DNA from: Nocardioides rubriscoriae
GTDB taxonomy: Bacteria > Actinomycetota > Actinomycetes > Propionibacteriales > Nocardioidaceae
DNA length: 64,000 nt
Reading direction: 5' to 3'
NCBI RefSeq assembly: GCF_008087085.1
Contig: NZ_VIYJ01000008.1
Location: 186,001-250,000 of the forward strand
In this document: positions 46,957-56,623 of the stretch, piece after piece
Numbering within the stretch: the stretch's first letter is position 1
Layout of the letters: each line of letters opens with the position of its first letter
Notes under the pieces: model-generated
The model's database searches: none
What the model was told of the DNA's origin: nothing
The model's input: only the letters and a program-made list of their open reading frames with translations
Program-made: the position numbers and the translations under genes

Positions 46957-48132
46957 ATGCAGATCCACCACAGGGTCGGCGCCACCGCCAGCGCGCTCGC
47001 CCTCGCCCTCACCGGGCTCGCCGGGACCACCTCCGCACAGGCCACGACCACCCAGTCGACCACCCCGTCGACCACCGCGGCATCCCCCGTCGTCGGCCAC
47101 ACCTACGTCAACGACAACAACGCCGGGGCCAACGCCGTGGCCGCCTTCGACCGGCACGCCGACGGGAGCCTGACGCCCATCCCCGGCTCCCCCTTCGCCA
47201 CCGGTGGCAGCGGTCTCGGCCGGGGCCTCGGGTCGCAGGGGGCGATCCAGCGCTCGGACGACGGCCGCTTCCTCCTCGCGGTCAATGCCGGGTCCGACAG
47301 CATCTCGGTCCTGCGGCTCGGCGCCGACGGCGTCCCGACCCCCGTCGGCACCCCCGTGCCCTCGGGCGGCAAGAAGCCCGTCTCGATCGCCGTCCACGAC
47401 AGCCTGGTCTACGTCGCCAACGGCGGCGAGGGCGGCGAGAACTACACCGGCTTCCGTCTGTCGGGCACCGGCTCGCTGACCGCGATCCCCGGGTCGACCT
47501 TCGCCCTGCCCGACGGGTCCCACGCGGGTGACGTCCTCTTCGACCCGAGCGGCAAGCGCCTGATCGGCACGCGCGACGACACCTCGCAGCTCGACTCGTT
47601 CAAGGTGCACGGCGACGGCCGCATCGCCCCGGTGCAGGTGGGGACCCCGACCGCCGTGGCGGGGCCGATCGGCGCGCAGTTCAGCCCGACCCACGCCGAC
47701 CAGCTGTTCGTCACCCTCGCGCACGGCGGCCCGGGCACGGGCACCGTCGCGGCGTACGACGTGTCGCGCAACGGCACCTTCGACCCGATCGGACCGGGTC
47801 TGTTCCCGAACGGTCAGACCGCCACCTGCTGGGTCGAGATCACTGCTGACGGCAGGTACCTGTTCGCCGTCAACACCGCCGCCCTGACGATCTCCCGCTA
47901 CGCGGTCAGCGACGACGGCGAGCTCGACCTCCTCGGCAACACGCCCTTCAACGACGGTGTCGGCGCCGTGGACGCGCGGCTCTCGCCCGACGGCCGCACC
48001 CTGTCGGTCACCGGTGGCCGCGGTCGCGTCGTCAGCGTCTTCGCCGTCGAGGGAGGCGACCTGACGGAGCTCGCGAGCTCCCCCACGCCGCTGCCGGCCG
48101 CCTCCGCGCCCACCGGCATCGTGGTGACCTGA
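46957..48132 (+). CDS. Secreted beta-propeller protein (lactonase/YncE-like)
   Basis: A 391-aa exported protein. A signal peptide (MQIHHRVGATASALALALTGLAG) is followed by a Thr/Ser-rich linker and about seven blades with motifs such as VYVANGGEGGENY, SRYAVSDDGELDLLG and LSPDGRTLSVTGGRGRVVSVF, as in 6-phosphogluconolactonase-like and YncE proteins. The lactonase fold is a structural label only; the ligand is unknown. ATG 46957 is chosen because AGGAG lies six bases upstream. Confidence 0.78.
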   Translation: MQIHHRVGATASALALALTGLAGTTSAQATTTQSTTPSTTAASPVVGHTYVNDNNAGANAVAAFDRHADGSLTPIPGSPFATGGSGLGRGLGSQGAIQRSDDGRFLLAVNAGSDSISVLRLGADGVPTPVGTPVPSGGKKPVSIAVHDSLVYVANGGEGGENYTGFRLSGTGSLTAIPGSTFALPDGSHAGDVLFDPSGKRLIGTRDDTSQLDSFKVHGDGRIAPVQVGTPTAVAGPIGAQFSPTHADQLFVTLAHGGPGTGTVAAYDVSRNGTFDPIGPGLFPNGQTATCWVEITADGRYLFAVNTAALTISRYAVSDDGELDLLGNTPFNDGVGAVDARLSPDGRTLSVTGGRGRVVSVFAVEGGDLTELASSPTPLPAASAPTGIVVT

Positions 48133-48155
48133 GCCTGGTCGACGCCTCGACGTGG

Positions 48156-48183
48156 GCGCCGCGGTCCGTGAGGGCCGCGGCGC
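48156..48183. terminator. Putative terminator after beta-propeller gene
   Basis: Inverted repeat GCGCCGCGG / CCGCGGCGC with a 10-base loop, 24 bases after the stop codon. No T-tract follows. Confidence 0.5.
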
Positions 48184-48262
48184 TCGTGCGCGCGTGGCGT
48201 TGCCAGGATCGGCGCTGCGCACGTGATCTGATGACCCGTCGCACTCGGGGAGGGACACACAC

Positions 48263-49210
48263 ATGAGCGATCAGCTGGTCATCGAGGCCACCGGCCTGCG
48301 CAAGGAGTTCCGCGGCCGCAAGGGCACCAGGGTCGCGGTGGACGACCTCGACCTCGCGGTCCCGGCCGGCGGGGTCCATGGCTTCCTGGGGCCCAACGGC
48401 TCGGGCAAGACCACCACGATCCGGATGCTGCTGGGGCTGGCTCGCGCCACGCGGGGCGAGATGCGGCTGTTCGGCCAGCAGGTGCCCGCCCACCTGCCGG
48501 CGGTGATCGACCGCGTCGGTGCGGTGGTGGAGTCACCGAAGTTCTCCCCCCACTTCTCGGGACGCCGCAACCTGCTGCTGCTGTCGCGCTCCATCGGCGC
48601 ACCCGACCGCCAGGTCGACCAGGCGATCGAGACCGTCGGCCTCACCGGTCGCGACCGTGACCGCTACAAGTCCTACTCGCTGGGGATGAAGCAGCGCCTG
48701 GCGATCGCCGCGACCCTGCTCAAGGACCCGCAGCTGCTGATCCTCGACGAGCCCACCAACGGCCTCGACCCCGCCGGCATCCGCGAGATCCGCGAGACCA
48801 TCCGCGACCTCGGCGCCCGCGGGGTCACGGTGCTGCTGAGCTCGCACATCCTCGCCGAGGTGCAGCAGGTCTGCACCTCGGCCACCATCATCGGCAACGG
48901 CCGCCTGCTCGCCTCGGGCAAGGTCGACGACCTGGTCGGCGGCACCGCCGCGGCGTACGCCGTCACCGTGCCCGACCAGGCCGCCGCGCGCCGCGCGCTC
49001 ACCGACGCCGGGCTCGCGACGACGCCCACCGAGACCGGGCTGCGCGTCGAGTCCGACGACCCGGCCCGCATCACCCGCACCCTGGGCGCCGCCGAGATCT
49101 GGCTGACCGGCCTGACCCCGCTGCGTCGCGACCTCGAGTCGGTCTTCCTCGAGCTCACCGAGGCCGACACGCTCGGCCAGCACACCACCGCGCCGGGCGG
49201 TGCCGCATGA
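48263..49210 (+). CDS. ABC transporter ATP-binding protein
   Basis: A 315-aa ATPase subunit of an ABC-2-type exporter. Walker A GPNGSGKTTT (~44-53), signature SYSLGMKQRLAIA (ABC C-loop, with SLGMK), Walker B LLILDEPTNGLDPAG and the switch histidine in LLSSHILAEVQQ are all intact. The ~90-residue C-terminal extension is like that of drug or bacitracin exporters. GGAGGGA is positioned seven to eight bases before the ATG. The stop overlaps the permease start (ATGA), so the two are coupled. The substrate is unknown. Confidence 0.93.
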   Translation: MSDQLVIEATGLRKEFRGRKGTRVAVDDLDLAVPAGGVHGFLGPNGSGKTTTIRMLLGLARATRGEMRLFGQQVPAHLPAVIDRVGAVVESPKFSPHFSGRRNLLLLSRSIGAPDRQVDQAIETVGLTGRDRDRYKSYSLGMKQRLAIAATLLKDPQLLILDEPTNGLDPAGIREIRETIRDLGARGVTVLLSSHILAEVQQVCTSATIIGNGRLLASGKVDDLVGGTAAAYAVTVPDQAAARRALTDAGLATTPTETGLRVESDDPARITRTLGAAEIWLTGLTPLRRDLESVFLELTEADTLGQHTTAPGGAA

Positions 49211-50214
49211 TCCGCCTGCTGCGCGTCGAGCTGACCCGACTGCGGTGGCGCCGGGCCGTCCTGCTGCTGGTCGCGGCCGCCATCGTCATCCCGACGATCA
49301 TCCTCGCGGCGCGTGCCTACGAGACCCGGCCGGTCAGCGACGCCGACCGCGCCGACGCCCAGGAGCAGGCCGACGTCGAGCTCGGCTTCCAGCGCGAGCA
49401 GATCGAGCGGTGCCTCCAGGCACCGCGCCAGTTCGGCATCGCCCCCGACAACGCCGAGCGCCAGTGCGAACGGCGCCTGTCCTACCCCGTCGACCCCGAG
49501 CAGTACCTCTACCGCGAGCAGCTGCGCCTGGACTCCGAGCTCAGCGGGGCCGGGCTGGCGGTGGTGGCCGTCGTCGCCGTGCTGATGCTGCTGGCCGGCA
49601 CGACCTACGTCGGGCACGACTGGGGGTCGGGCTCCATGAGCAACCAGCTTCTCTTCGAGTCCCGCCGGCTGCGGGTCTGGGGCGCCAAGGCGCTGGCGGT
49701 CGGCCTGCTCGCCCTCGGGGTGGGGCTGGTCGCGCTCGCTGTGTTCTGGGGTGGGCTGCTCGCGTTCGCCCAGGCCCGTGACCTCGACCCGTCGGGACAG
49801 GTCGTCACCGACGTCGCCCAGCAGGCCGGTCGCGGCCTGGCCATGATCGTGGCGGCGGCCGTCGGCGGCTACGCGCTGACCACCATGGTGCGCAGCACGG
49901 TGTTCACCATCGGGGTGCTGTTCGGGGTCTCGGTGGCCGGTGGCCTGCTCTTCGGCGCGCTGCTGCCCGACGGCGCGCTGCGCTTCGAGCCCGCGACCAA
50001 CGCTTTGGCCGTGGTCAAGGGCGAGGTCACCTGGTACGTCGAGCCCCCGGCCGACTGCGCGGTCGTCGTCTACGACATGACCACGACCGACTCCGACCGC
50101 TGCGCGACCCAGGCGCGGCTGACCCAGCGCGGCGGTGCCGTCTACTACGGCGTGCTGCTGCTGGCCCTCGGGTCGGCCAGCGCGGCGTCGTACCGCCGAC
50201 GCGACGTGCCGTAG
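49207..50214 (+). CDS. ABC transporter permease (ABC-2 type)
   Basis: A 335-aa integral membrane protein: one helix at ~18-38, a soluble loop of ~80 residues rich in Arg/Glu/Gln with two Cys, then about five helices (first at ~115-133, GAGLAVVAVVAVLMLLAG; last near the C-terminus, YYGVLLLALGSASAASY). The stretch GHDWGSGSMSNQLLFESRR is typical of ABC-2 permeases, where it couples to the ATPase. It partners the preceding ATPase with a 4-base overlap. Confidence 0.85.
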   Translation: MIRLLRVELTRLRWRRAVLLLVAAAIVIPTIILAARAYETRPVSDADRADAQEQADVELGFQREQIERCLQAPRQFGIAPDNAERQCERRLSYPVDPEQYLYREQLRLDSELSGAGLAVVAVVAVLMLLAGTTYVGHDWGSGSMSNQLLFESRRLRVWGAKALAVGLLALGVGLVALAVFWGGLLAFAQARDLDPSGQVVTDVAQQAGRGLAMIVAAAVGGYALTTMVRSTVFTIGVLFGVSVAGGLLFGALLPDGALRFEPATNALAVVKGEVTWYVEPPADCAVVVYDMTTTDSDRCATQARLTQRGGAVYYGVLLLALGSASAASYRRRDVP

Positions 50215-50254
50215 CGCCGCGGAATATCGTCCGCCCACGCTCGTTGGGCCAGAC

Positions 50255-51124
50255 ATGGAGATCCTGCTGACCGGCGCGACCGGTTACATCGGCAACGCTG
50301 TCCTCGCCCGCCTGCTGGCCTCCGAGCACCAGGTGCGGGCCGTGGTCCGCAACGAGGAGAAGGCCGACGCGGTGCGCGTCGTCGGGGTCACCCCCGTCGT
50401 GGGCGACCTGTTCGACCCGGCCTGGCTGCGCGGGCAGCTCGACACGGTGGACGGGGCGATCCACACCGCCGCAGGCAGCGACGAACGCGACGCCGCGCTC
50501 AACGACGCCGTGATCGAGGCCGTGCTGGCCTCCTTCGCCGGCACCGAGAAGCCGTTCGTGCACACCGGCGGCGTGTGGACCTACGGCGACAACCCCGACA
50601 TCGCCGACGACGACCCGCAGCAGCCCCCCGCCATCACCGCGTGGCGCCCGGCCGGCGAGCAGCGACTGCTCACCTCGGGCGTGCGCGCCTCGGTGGTCCG
50701 TCCGGGCATCGTCTACGGCCACGGCGGCGGCATCCCCGCGATGCTGGCCGCAGGGCCCCGTGACGAGGCGGGCGCCCTGGTGCTCATCGGCACCGGCGAC
50801 CAGCACTGGCCGACCGTCCACGTCGACGAGCTCGCCGACCTCTACGTCCTGGTGCTCCACCAGGCGCCCGGCGGCACGGCGTACGTCGGCGCCAACGGCA
50901 CCAACCCGACGGTGCGCGAGCTCGGCGAGGCCGCGGTCGGTCCCGACGCGACCGTCGTCGCGGGCAGCGCCGAGGAGGCCGCTGGCCGGTTCGGGGCGGC
51001 GTTCGCCGAGGCCCTGCTGCTCGACCAGCAGTCGGCGGGTCGCGCGGCCCGGGCGCTGGGCTGGGAGCCGTCGGCGCCCTCCCTGGTCGAGCTCCTGCGC
51101 GACGGCTACCCGGGTGGGCGCTGA
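50255..51124 (+). CDS. NAD-dependent epimerase/dehydratase family protein
   Basis: A 289-aa extended short-chain dehydrogenase: [16 protein letters not shown] at the N-terminus binds NAD(P), and an [11 protein letters not shown] segment stands where the catalytic Ser/Tyr are expected. The classic YxxxK is not obvious (an HTGG-W-YG pattern instead), so it may be an atypical NAD-binding or NmrA-like protein. ATG 50255 was chosen; longer frames run into the permease gene. It sits between the ABC pair and lipA without clear linkage. Confidence 0.78.
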   Translation: MEILLTGATGYIGNAVLARLLASEHQVRAVVRNEEKADAVRVVGVTPVVGDLFDPAWLRGQLDTVDGAIHTAAGSDERDAALNDAVIEAVLASFAGTEKPFVHTGGVWTYGDNPDIADDDPQQPPAITAWRPAGEQRLLTSGVRASVVRPGIVYGHGGGIPAMLAAGPRDEAGALVLIGTGDQHWPTVHVDELADLYVLVLHQAPGGTAYVGANGTNPTVRELGEAAVGPDATVVAGSAEEAAGRFGAAFAEALLLDQQSAGRAARALGWEPSAPSLVELLRDGYPGGR

Positions 51125-51140
51125 GTGCCGCCGCGCGACG

Positions 51141-51146
51141 TAGGAT
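51141..51146 (+). promoter_or_regulatory. -10 box of lipA
   Basis: TAGGAT seven bases before the GTG at 51154; no Shine-Dalgarno. Confidence 0.5.
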
Positions 51147-51153
51147 CGACGAA

Positions 51154-52104
51154 GTGACGACCACACCCCCCGTCAGCCCCACCGCTCCCGACGGCCGCAA
51201 GCTGCTGCGCCTCGAGGTCCGCAACGCCGAGACCCCGATCGAGCGCAAGCCCGAGTGGATCAAGACCCGCGCCAAGATGGGCCCCGAGTACAAGGCCCTG
51301 CAGAAGCTCGTCAAGGACGAGGGCCTGCACACGGTCTGCCAGGAGGCCGGCTGCCCCAACATCTTCGAGTGCTGGGAGGACCGCGAGGCGACCTTCCTCA
51401 TCGGCGGCGAGCAGTGCACCCGGCGCTGCGACTTCTGCCAGATCGACACCGGCAAGCCCGACCCGCTCGACCGTGACGAGCCGCGTCGCGTGGCCGAGTC
51501 GGTGCAGAAGATGCAGCTGCGCTACGCCACGATCACCGGCGTCGCACGCGACGACCTCGACGACGGCGGCGCGTGGCTCTACGCCGAGACCGTGCGGATG
51601 ATCCACGAGCTCAACCCCGGCATCGGCGTCGAGAACCTCATCCCCGACTTCAACGGCAAGCCCGACCTGCTGACCGAGGTCTTCGAGTCGCGCCCCGAGG
51701 TGCTGGCCCACAACGTCGAGACGGTGCCGCGCATCTTCAAGCGCATCCGCCCGGCCTTCCGCTACGAGCGCTCGCTCGACGTGATCACCCAGGCCCGCGA
51801 CTTCGGGCTGGTCACCAAGTCCAACCTGATCCTCGGCATGGGCGAGACCCGCGACGAGGTCTCGCAGGCGCTGGTCGACCTGCACGCCGCCGGCTGCGAG
51901 ATCATCACGATCACGCAGTACCTCCGCCCCTCGGCGCGCCACCACCCCGTCGAGCGCTGGGTCAAGCCCGAGGAGTTCGTCGAGATGGCGGCCGAGGCCG
52001 AGGAGATCGGTTTCTCCGGGGTGCTGTCGGGCCCGCTCGTGCGTTCGTCGTACCGTGCCGGTCGCCTGTACCGTCAGGCGATGGACGCGCGCGCGTCCGT
52101 CTGA
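51154..52104 (+). CDS. lipA: Lipoyl synthase LipA
   Basis: Radical-SAM enzyme of 316 aa that inserts two sulfurs into octanoyl groups on lipoyl domains. The auxiliary cluster motif [12 protein letters not shown] (CxxxxCxxxxxC) and the radical SAM motif CTRRCDFC are both present, with the C-terminal RSSY serine that ligates the auxiliary cluster (LVRSSYRAG). LipB, SucB and LpdA are nearby, so cofactor synthesis and its main user cluster together. DUF4191 follows after 58 bases, a conserved actinobacterial pairing. Confidence 0.97.
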   Translation: MTTTPPVSPTAPDGRKLLRLEVRNAETPIERKPEWIKTRAKMGPEYKALQKLVKDEGLHTVCQEAGCPNIFECWEDREATFLIGGEQCTRRCDFCQIDTGKPDPLDRDEPRRVAESVQKMQLRYATITGVARDDLDDGGAWLYAETVRMIHELNPGIGVENLIPDFNGKPDLLTEVFESRPEVLAHNVETVPRIFKRIRPAFRYERSLDVITQARDFGLVTKSNLILGMGETRDEVSQALVDLHAAGCEIITITQYLRPSARHHPVERWVKPEEFVEMAAEAEEIGFSGVLSGPLVRSSYRAGRLYRQAMDARASV

Positions 52105-52162
52105 CGTACCGACTGACGTACCGACCCGGCGTACCAGCACGAGTAGCGAGGCAACGACACCG

Positions 52163-52903
52163 ATGGCCAAGGAGCCCAAGGCCCCCAAGACCGCCCCGGT
52201 CAAGGAGACCGACCCGACCAAGATGAGTCGGCGTCGCCAGATCATCGAGACCTACCGGATGTCGAAGGACAGCGACCCCCGGCTCGGGCTGTGGCTGCTC
52301 GGCGCGTTCCTCGTCTTCGGTGCGATCGGCTTCGGCCTGGTGTTCCTCGCCTTCGGCGGCAGCACCTTCGGCCTGGTGTTCTCGATCCTCATCGCGGTGC
52401 TGACCGGGTTCCTCGGGATGATGATCATCTTCAGCCGCCGCGCCCAGCGGGCGGCGTACACACGCCTCGAGGGTCGCCTCGGCGGTGGCGCGCAGGCGCT
52501 GACGATGCTGCGCCGGGGCTGGACCGTCGAGCAGATGGTCGGTTTCACCAAGCAGCAGGACATGGTCCACCGCGTCGTGGGTCCTCCCGGCGTTGTGCTG
52601 GTCGGCGAGGGCAACCCCCACCGGCTGCGCGCGCTGATGATCTCCGAGCGCAAGAAGCACGACCGCGTCATCGGCGAGACCCCGATCCACGAGGTCGTCG
52701 TCGGCAGCGGCGAGGGCCAGGTGCCGCTGCCCAAGCTGGTGCGTCACATCCAGAAGCTCGGCCGCCAGGTCAAGCCGGCCGAGATCACCGACATCCTGCA
52801 GCGACTGCGGGCCCTCGACGCCCAGCGTCCCAAGGTCCCGCTCCCCCGCGGCCCCGTGCCGACGTCGATGAAGGGCATGCGCGGCAACCTGCGCGGTCGC
52901 TGA
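52163..52903 (+). CDS. DUF4191 membrane protein
   Basis: A 246-aa protein with a Lys/Pro-rich N-terminus, two transmembrane helices (~43-65 LGLWLLGAFLVFGAIGFGLVFLAF and ~70-90) and a cytoplasmic C-terminal domain (RAAYTRLEGRLGGGAQALTMLRRGW...VVGPPGVVLVGEG). It matches DUF4191, found next to lipA across actinobacteria. Function unknown. ATG 52163 was chosen over upstream in-frame codons because it gives the family's usual MAKEPK-like start. Confidence 0.88.
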   Translation: MAKEPKAPKTAPVKETDPTKMSRRRQIIETYRMSKDSDPRLGLWLLGAFLVFGAIGFGLVFLAFGGSTFGLVFSILIAVLTGFLGMMIIFSRRAQRAAYTRLEGRLGGGAQALTMLRRGWTVEQMVGFTKQQDMVHRVVGPPGVVLVGEGNPHRLRALMISERKKHDRVIGETPIHEVVVGSGEGQVPLPKLVRHIQKLGRQVKPAEITDILQRLRALDAQRPKVPLPRGPVPTSMKGMRGNLRGR

Positions 52904-52922
52904 GCCGCTCGGCGTGCCCCCG

Positions 52923-53756
52923 TCAGGGCGCCTCGACGGTGACGGGTGCGCCCCAGGCGCTGTAGTCGGTGCGCAGCAGCTGGCCGCTGTCGACGAAGGC
53001 CTGGTCGACGCGCACCGGCAGGCCGGTGTCGTCGACCGAGAAGGTCACGTCGACTGCGCCGGTGAGGTCGTCGGGCACCTGGGCGCCACCGACGAGGTCA
53101 GCGGCGTCGACGGTGAAGGTGAAGCTCGCGACCGGGGTGCCGCCGACCTCGGCCGGCCCGCCCGCGGCGAAGTCCGAGGCGCCCTTGAGCGCCGCCGCGA
53201 GGTCACCGAGCACGTCCCAGCCGGGCAGGGCGCCGATGGCGCTGCCCGCGTTGGCCGGGTCGTCGGGGTCGACCTCGGCGAAGTCACCGTCGGCCGTCGT
53301 GCGCACGTAGGTCGTGCCGGCGACGCGGCGCACCTCGATCGTGGTGCCGGGCACCGCGGAGATCTCGGCGCTGTAGTCGTCGCCGCCGAGGTACTGGTGG
53401 TCGGCCTCGACCCCCGGCGGCGGGGTCGCGTTGCCGACCGACAGGTGCACGGTCTCGAAGCCGCCCATCGCCGCACCGACCGCCGCGAAGAGGTCGTCGG
53501 CGGTGGCGATGTCGCCGGTGAGCGGCGGGTCGGTGGTCGGGCTGGTCGGGCTGGTCGGGCTGGTCGGGCTCGGCTCAGGGGTCGGGGTAGGAGTCGGCGC
53601 CGGTGCCGTCGACTCGGTGCCGATGGTCACCGATGACCCCGGGATGACCACCGGCGTCGGTACGGCCTGCTGGGCGTCACCGCTGCCGCACCCGACCAGG
53701 AGGGACCCGGTCGCCACGATCACCAGCAGCGTCGCCGTACGACGTCCCCTCGACAT
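52923..53756 (-). CDS. Lipoprotein, LppX/LprG-like
   Basis: A 277-aa lipoprotein. The signal peptide ends in a lipobox (LLVGC, Cys at ~23); a Thr/Pro-rich linker with SPT repeats follows. The rest (~85-277) is a beta-sheet/helix domain of the LolA/LppX_LprAFG type (DLFAAVGAAMGGFETVHLSVG..., DVTFSVDDTGLPVRVDQAF), which in mycobacteria carries lipids between membrane and envelope. ATG 53756 follows a TACGGT box by six bases. It converges on DUF4191 with a 19-base gap. Confidence 0.8.
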   Translation of the reverse strand: MSRGRRTATLLVIVATGSLLVGCGSGDAQQAVPTPVVIPGSSVTIGTESTAPAPTPTPTPEPSPTSPTSPTSPTTDPPLTGDIATADDLFAAVGAAMGGFETVHLSVGNATPPPGVEADHQYLGGDDYSAEISAVPGTTIEVRRVAGTTYVRTTADGDFAEVDPDDPANAGSAIGALPGWDVLGDLAAALKGASDFAAGGPAEVGGTPVASFTFTVDAADLVGGAQVPDDLTGAVDVTFSVDDTGLPVRVDQAFVDSGQLLRTDYSAWGAPVTVEAP

Positions 53757-53762
53757 GCGCCG

Positions 53763-53768
53763 ACCGTA
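53763..53768 (-). promoter_or_regulatory. -10 box of lipoprotein gene
   Basis: TACGGT on the minus strand, six bases before ATG 53756. Confidence 0.4.
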
Positions 53769-53808
53769 CCGGCGCCGGGTCGCGCCGTCCGCGAGACGGC
53801 GAGAACCG

Positions 53809-54240
53809 TCAGCCGCGGCCGGGCCGCGACGCACCGGCCACCAGGGCGCGGAAGGTGTCGGCGGTGACCGTGGCGGTGCCGGCCACGACGTCGTGCAGAC
53901 CGCGACCGTCGGGCCGGAAGACCAGCGGCGGGACCACCAGGGCGACGAGGACCTGACGGGCCAGCAGGCGCAGCAGGTTCATCGGCCGCATCACGCCGTC
54001 GGCCGGCACGACGCGCAGCCCCGTCGCGATCTTGCCGAACGAGCCGGCCAGCAGCCAGGTGAACAGCGCCGACTCGACGACGTAGACCGCCAGGGTGACG
54101 AACCCGCCGGCGCTGCCGGTCTCGAAGTAGTGGTCGGCCCCGCCGACGATGACGATCGCGACCAGGGTGGAGGCCACCCAGTCGACCAGCAGGGCGCCGA
54201 ACCGCCGGCCCCAGGACGCGGTCGGGATCGAGTCGCTCAC
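53809..54240 (-). CDS. RDD-family membrane protein
   Basis: A 143-aa protein with the RDD pattern: [17 protein letters not shown] (Arg and Asp in the first helix), two further hydrophobic helices (~51-70, ~90-110) and [14 protein letters not shown] near the end. The family is often next to glnA in actinobacteria, divergently as here. Function is unknown; membrane transport has been proposed for some members. GTG 54240 follows a TAGGCT box by six bases. Confidence 0.85.
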   Translation of the reverse strand: MSDSIPTASWGRRFGALLVDWVASTLVAIVIVGGADHYFETGSAGGFVTLAVYVVESALFTWLLAGSFGKIATGLRVVPADGVMRPMNLLRLLARQVLVALVVPPLVFRPDGRGLHDVVAGTATVTADTFRALVAGASRPGRG

Positions 54241-54246
54241 GGCACC

Positions 54247-54252
54247 AGCCTA
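54247..54252 (-). promoter_or_regulatory. -10 box of RDD gene
   Basis: TAGGCT on the minus strand, six bases before GTG 54240. Confidence 0.45.
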
Positions 54253-54299
54253 GGCGGCGGGCCGCTCATCCCGGGGTGGAGCCACCCCTCGACACACCT

Positions 54300-54337
54300 G
54301 TTACACCGGGGAAACAAACCCGATACGGTCGCGAAAC
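54300..54337 (+). promoter_or_regulatory. GlnR operator upstream of glnA
   Basis: GTTAC-N6-GAAAC-N6-GATAC-N6-GAAAC, an exact four-box fit to the actinomycete GlnR consensus (gTnAC-n6-GaAAc twice). It lies 107 bases before the glnA ATG, so nitrogen-dependent control by GlnR is likely. No glnR gene is in the window. Confidence 0.85.
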
Positions 54338-54443
54338 GGCTCGAGAGTTACCTTTCGACCACACCGGGCGCAGCGACGCGCCCGGGTCCACGTCACCGCT
54401 ACGCGTTCGGCTGCACCTGGGAGGGCGCGGCCAAGGAGGACGA

Positions 54444-55862
54444 ATGTTCAGCAACAGCGACGACCTGCTCGCCTACATCAAGGACGAGGGCGTCGAGATG
54501 GTCGACGTCCGGTTCTGCGACCTGCCCGGCATCATGCAGCACTTCACCGTCCCGGTCTCGTCGTTCGACCAGAGCGTCTTCGACGACGGTCTCGGCTTCG
54601 ACGGCTCGTCCATCCGCGGTTTCCAGGCCATCAACGAGTCCGACATGGCGCTCTTCCCGGACCCGACCACCGCCTACATCGACCCGTTCCGCACGGCGAA
54701 GACGATGGTCATCAACTTCTTCATCCACGACCCGATCACCGGCGAGCCCTACTCGCGCGACCCCCGCAACATCGCGCGCAAGGCGCTGGCCTACCTCTCG
54801 ACCACCGGCATCGCCGACACGGCGTACTTCGCGCCGGAGGCCGAGTTCTACATCTTCGACAAGGTCCGCTACTCGACCGGCGTCAACGAGAGCTATTACC
54901 ACATCGACTCCGTCGAGGGCTGGTGGAACTCCGGCGCCGAGGGCGACAACCTGGGCTACAAGACGCGCCTCAAGGGCGGCTACTTCCCGGTGGCTCCCTA
55001 CGACCACTACACCGACCTGCGCGACGAGATGGTCAAGAACCTCGAGGGCGTCGGCCTGCAGGTCGAGCGGGCCCACCACGAGGTCGGCACGGCCGGTCAG
55101 GCGGAGATCAACTACCGCTTCGACACGCTGCTCAAGGCCGCCGACGACGTGATGAAGTTCAAGTACATCATCAAGAACACCGCGTGGGCCAACAACAAGT
55201 CGGTCACCTTCATGCCCAAGCCGATCTTCGGTGACAACGGCTCCGGCATGCACGTGCACCAGTCGCTGTGGAACGGCGGCGAGCCGCTGTTCTACGACGA
55301 GACCGGCTACGGCGGCCTGTCCGACATGGCGCGCTGGTACATCGGCGGCATCCTCAAGCACGCCCCGTCGCTGCTGGCCTTCACCAACCCGACGGTCAAC
55401 TCCTACCACCGCCTGGTCCCCGGCTTCGAGGCCCCGATCTCGCTGGTCTACTCCTCGCGCAACCGCTCCGCCTCGGTCCGGATCCCGATCACGGGCTCCA
55501 ACCCCAAGGCCAAGCGCATCGAGACCCGCTTCCCCGACCCGTCGGCCAACCCCTACCTGGCCTTCGCCGCGCTGATGCTCGCCGGTGTCGACGGCATCAA
55601 GAACAAGACCGAGCCCGCCGCCCCGATCGACAAGGACATCTACGAGCTCCCGCCGGACGAGATGGCCGAGATCGACCAGGTGCCCACGTCGCTCGGTGCC
55701 GTCCTCGACGCGCTCGAGGACGACCAGGAGTACCTGCACCAGGGCAACGTGTTCACCTCCGACCTGATCGAGACCTGGGTCGACTACAAGCGCACCCAGG
55801 AGATCGCCCCCGTGCAGCTGCGCCCGCACCCGCACGAGTTCGAGCTCTACTACGACATCTAA
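54444..55862 (+). CDS. glnA: Glutamine synthetase type I
   Basis: A 472-aa GS-I beta enzyme that makes glutamine from glutamate, ammonia and ATP, active as a dodecamer. Conserved parts are [38 protein letters not shown] (glutamate and metal binding), NRSASVRIP and [22 protein letters not shown] signature. The adenylylation tyrosine is Y400 in [10 protein letters not shown], so the enzyme can be covalently regulated by GlnE. AAGGAGG precedes ATG 54444 at a four-base spacing. A GlnR operator lies upstream and a strong terminator downstream. Confidence 0.97.
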   Translation: MFSNSDDLLAYIKDEGVEMVDVRFCDLPGIMQHFTVPVSSFDQSVFDDGLGFDGSSIRGFQAINESDMALFPDPTTAYIDPFRTAKTMVINFFIHDPITGEPYSRDPRNIARKALAYLSTTGIADTAYFAPEAEFYIFDKVRYSTGVNESYYHIDSVEGWWNSGAEGDNLGYKTRLKGGYFPVAPYDHYTDLRDEMVKNLEGVGLQVERAHHEVGTAGQAEINYRFDTLLKAADDVMKFKYIIKNTAWANNKSVTFMPKPIFGDNGSGMHVHQSLWNGGEPLFYDETGYGGLSDMARWYIGGILKHAPSLLAFTNPTVNSYHRLVPGFEAPISLVYSSRNRSASVRIPITGSNPKAKRIETRFPDPSANPYLAFAALMLAGVDGIKNKTEPAAPIDKDIYELPPDEMAEIDQVPTSLGAVLDALEDDQEYLHQGNVFTSDLIETWVDYKRTQEIAPVQLRPHPHEFELYYDI

Positions 55863-55927
55863 CCGGGCCTCCGGCTGCGGTCATTCAGCAACGCCGAACG
55901 ACCGCAAAGAACAGCCGCTGACCTGCA

Positions 55928-55969
55928 CAAACGCCGCCGAGCGACCTTTTGGTCGTTCGGCGGCGTTTG
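55928..55969 (+). terminator. Terminator after glnA
   Basis: 19-bp stem (55928-55946 with 55951-55969, one G-T pair) and loop TTTT, 66 bases past the stop. The following 273 bases to 56242 hold no well-supported gene and mark the start of the lower-GC island. Confidence 0.85.
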
Positions 55970-55977
55970 CTGTTGGT

Positions 55978-56010
55978 AGCCGCTCGTCTGTTACAAATCC
56001 GGTACAAATT
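55978..56010. other. Candidate left boundary of integrated island
   Basis: GTTACAAAT and GGTACAAATTT occur 6 bases apart where the base composition falls. Similar TACAAAT strings are common near actinobacterial tyrosine-integrase attachment sites. The matching right end is not in the window, so this is only a candidate. Confidence 0.25.
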
Positions 56011-56242
56011 TGGGTAGCGCCATCTCCTGCCACACGGTCCTCAGGGGACTCTTCGGGTAGGTCGCGGCCCGGGTCGGTTGCCCGAGCCACCAGCCTGGCA
56101 TCGCACAGTTGGGCAACCATCGCCGCGATGCCCGAGTCAGCTTGCTGCCACATCGTTTCCGCCGACGTGATCGCTCCCATGCCGCCGTCGGACATAGGTG
56201 CCCGTAGACCAACTGTCCGTCAACGCCGCGAGGAGGGGCTGG

Positions 56243-56518
56243 ATGATGGCAACGAACTCGAACGTGCCGGCTATGGAACCGGGAATCTTTGGGCCGCGGC
56301 GGCGCGGAGACCGCGGAAGCCGGGCACCCAGGCTGGTCGAGGCCCAAGAGCTGTGGGACATCGACGATGTCGCTTCCTACCTTGGCGTGACAAAGCAGAC
56401 CATCTACTCCTGGCGGACGACAGGTTACGGCCCGGCCGGCTTCCGTGTCGGCAAGCACCTGCGCTGGCGGGCAGCAACCGTGATCAATTGGACGCTGCGA
56501 CTCGAGGAGAATCAGTGA
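56243..56518 (+). CDS. Excisionase-like HTH protein
   Basis: A 91-aa protein whose C-terminal half is a MerR/AlpA-like helix-turn-helix (LWDIDDVASYLGVTKQTIYSWRTTGYGPAGFRVGKHLRWRAATVINWTL), as in recombination directionality factors. It lies 105 bases before the integrase gene on the same strand, the classic xis-int order. ATG 56243 is chosen because AGGAGGGG sits six bases upstream. Confidence 0.8.
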   Translation: MMATNSNVPAMEPGIFGPRRRGDRGSRAPRLVEAQELWDIDDVASYLGVTKQTIYSWRTTGYGPAGFRVGKHLRWRAATVINWTLRLEENQ

Positions 56519-56623
56519 TCCCGACAGGCCATCAGCCTGACCCGGAATCGACTCCATCGCCACCAGCGAGCAGATGCTCATCAGCATGTTTGGTCACCCG
56601 GTCCGACGCTGCCGAGGGCTGCC

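Noticed and set aside
53533..53572. GGGCTGGTC repeats taken as a regulatory repeat
   Set aside because: They encode the Ser-Pro-Thr linker of the lipoprotein and are explained by the protein.
55881..56195. Minus-strand frame of 104 codons across the glnA terminator and island start
   Set aside because: It runs through the terminator hairpin and has no start signal; its first half could be a relic, but coding cannot be supported.
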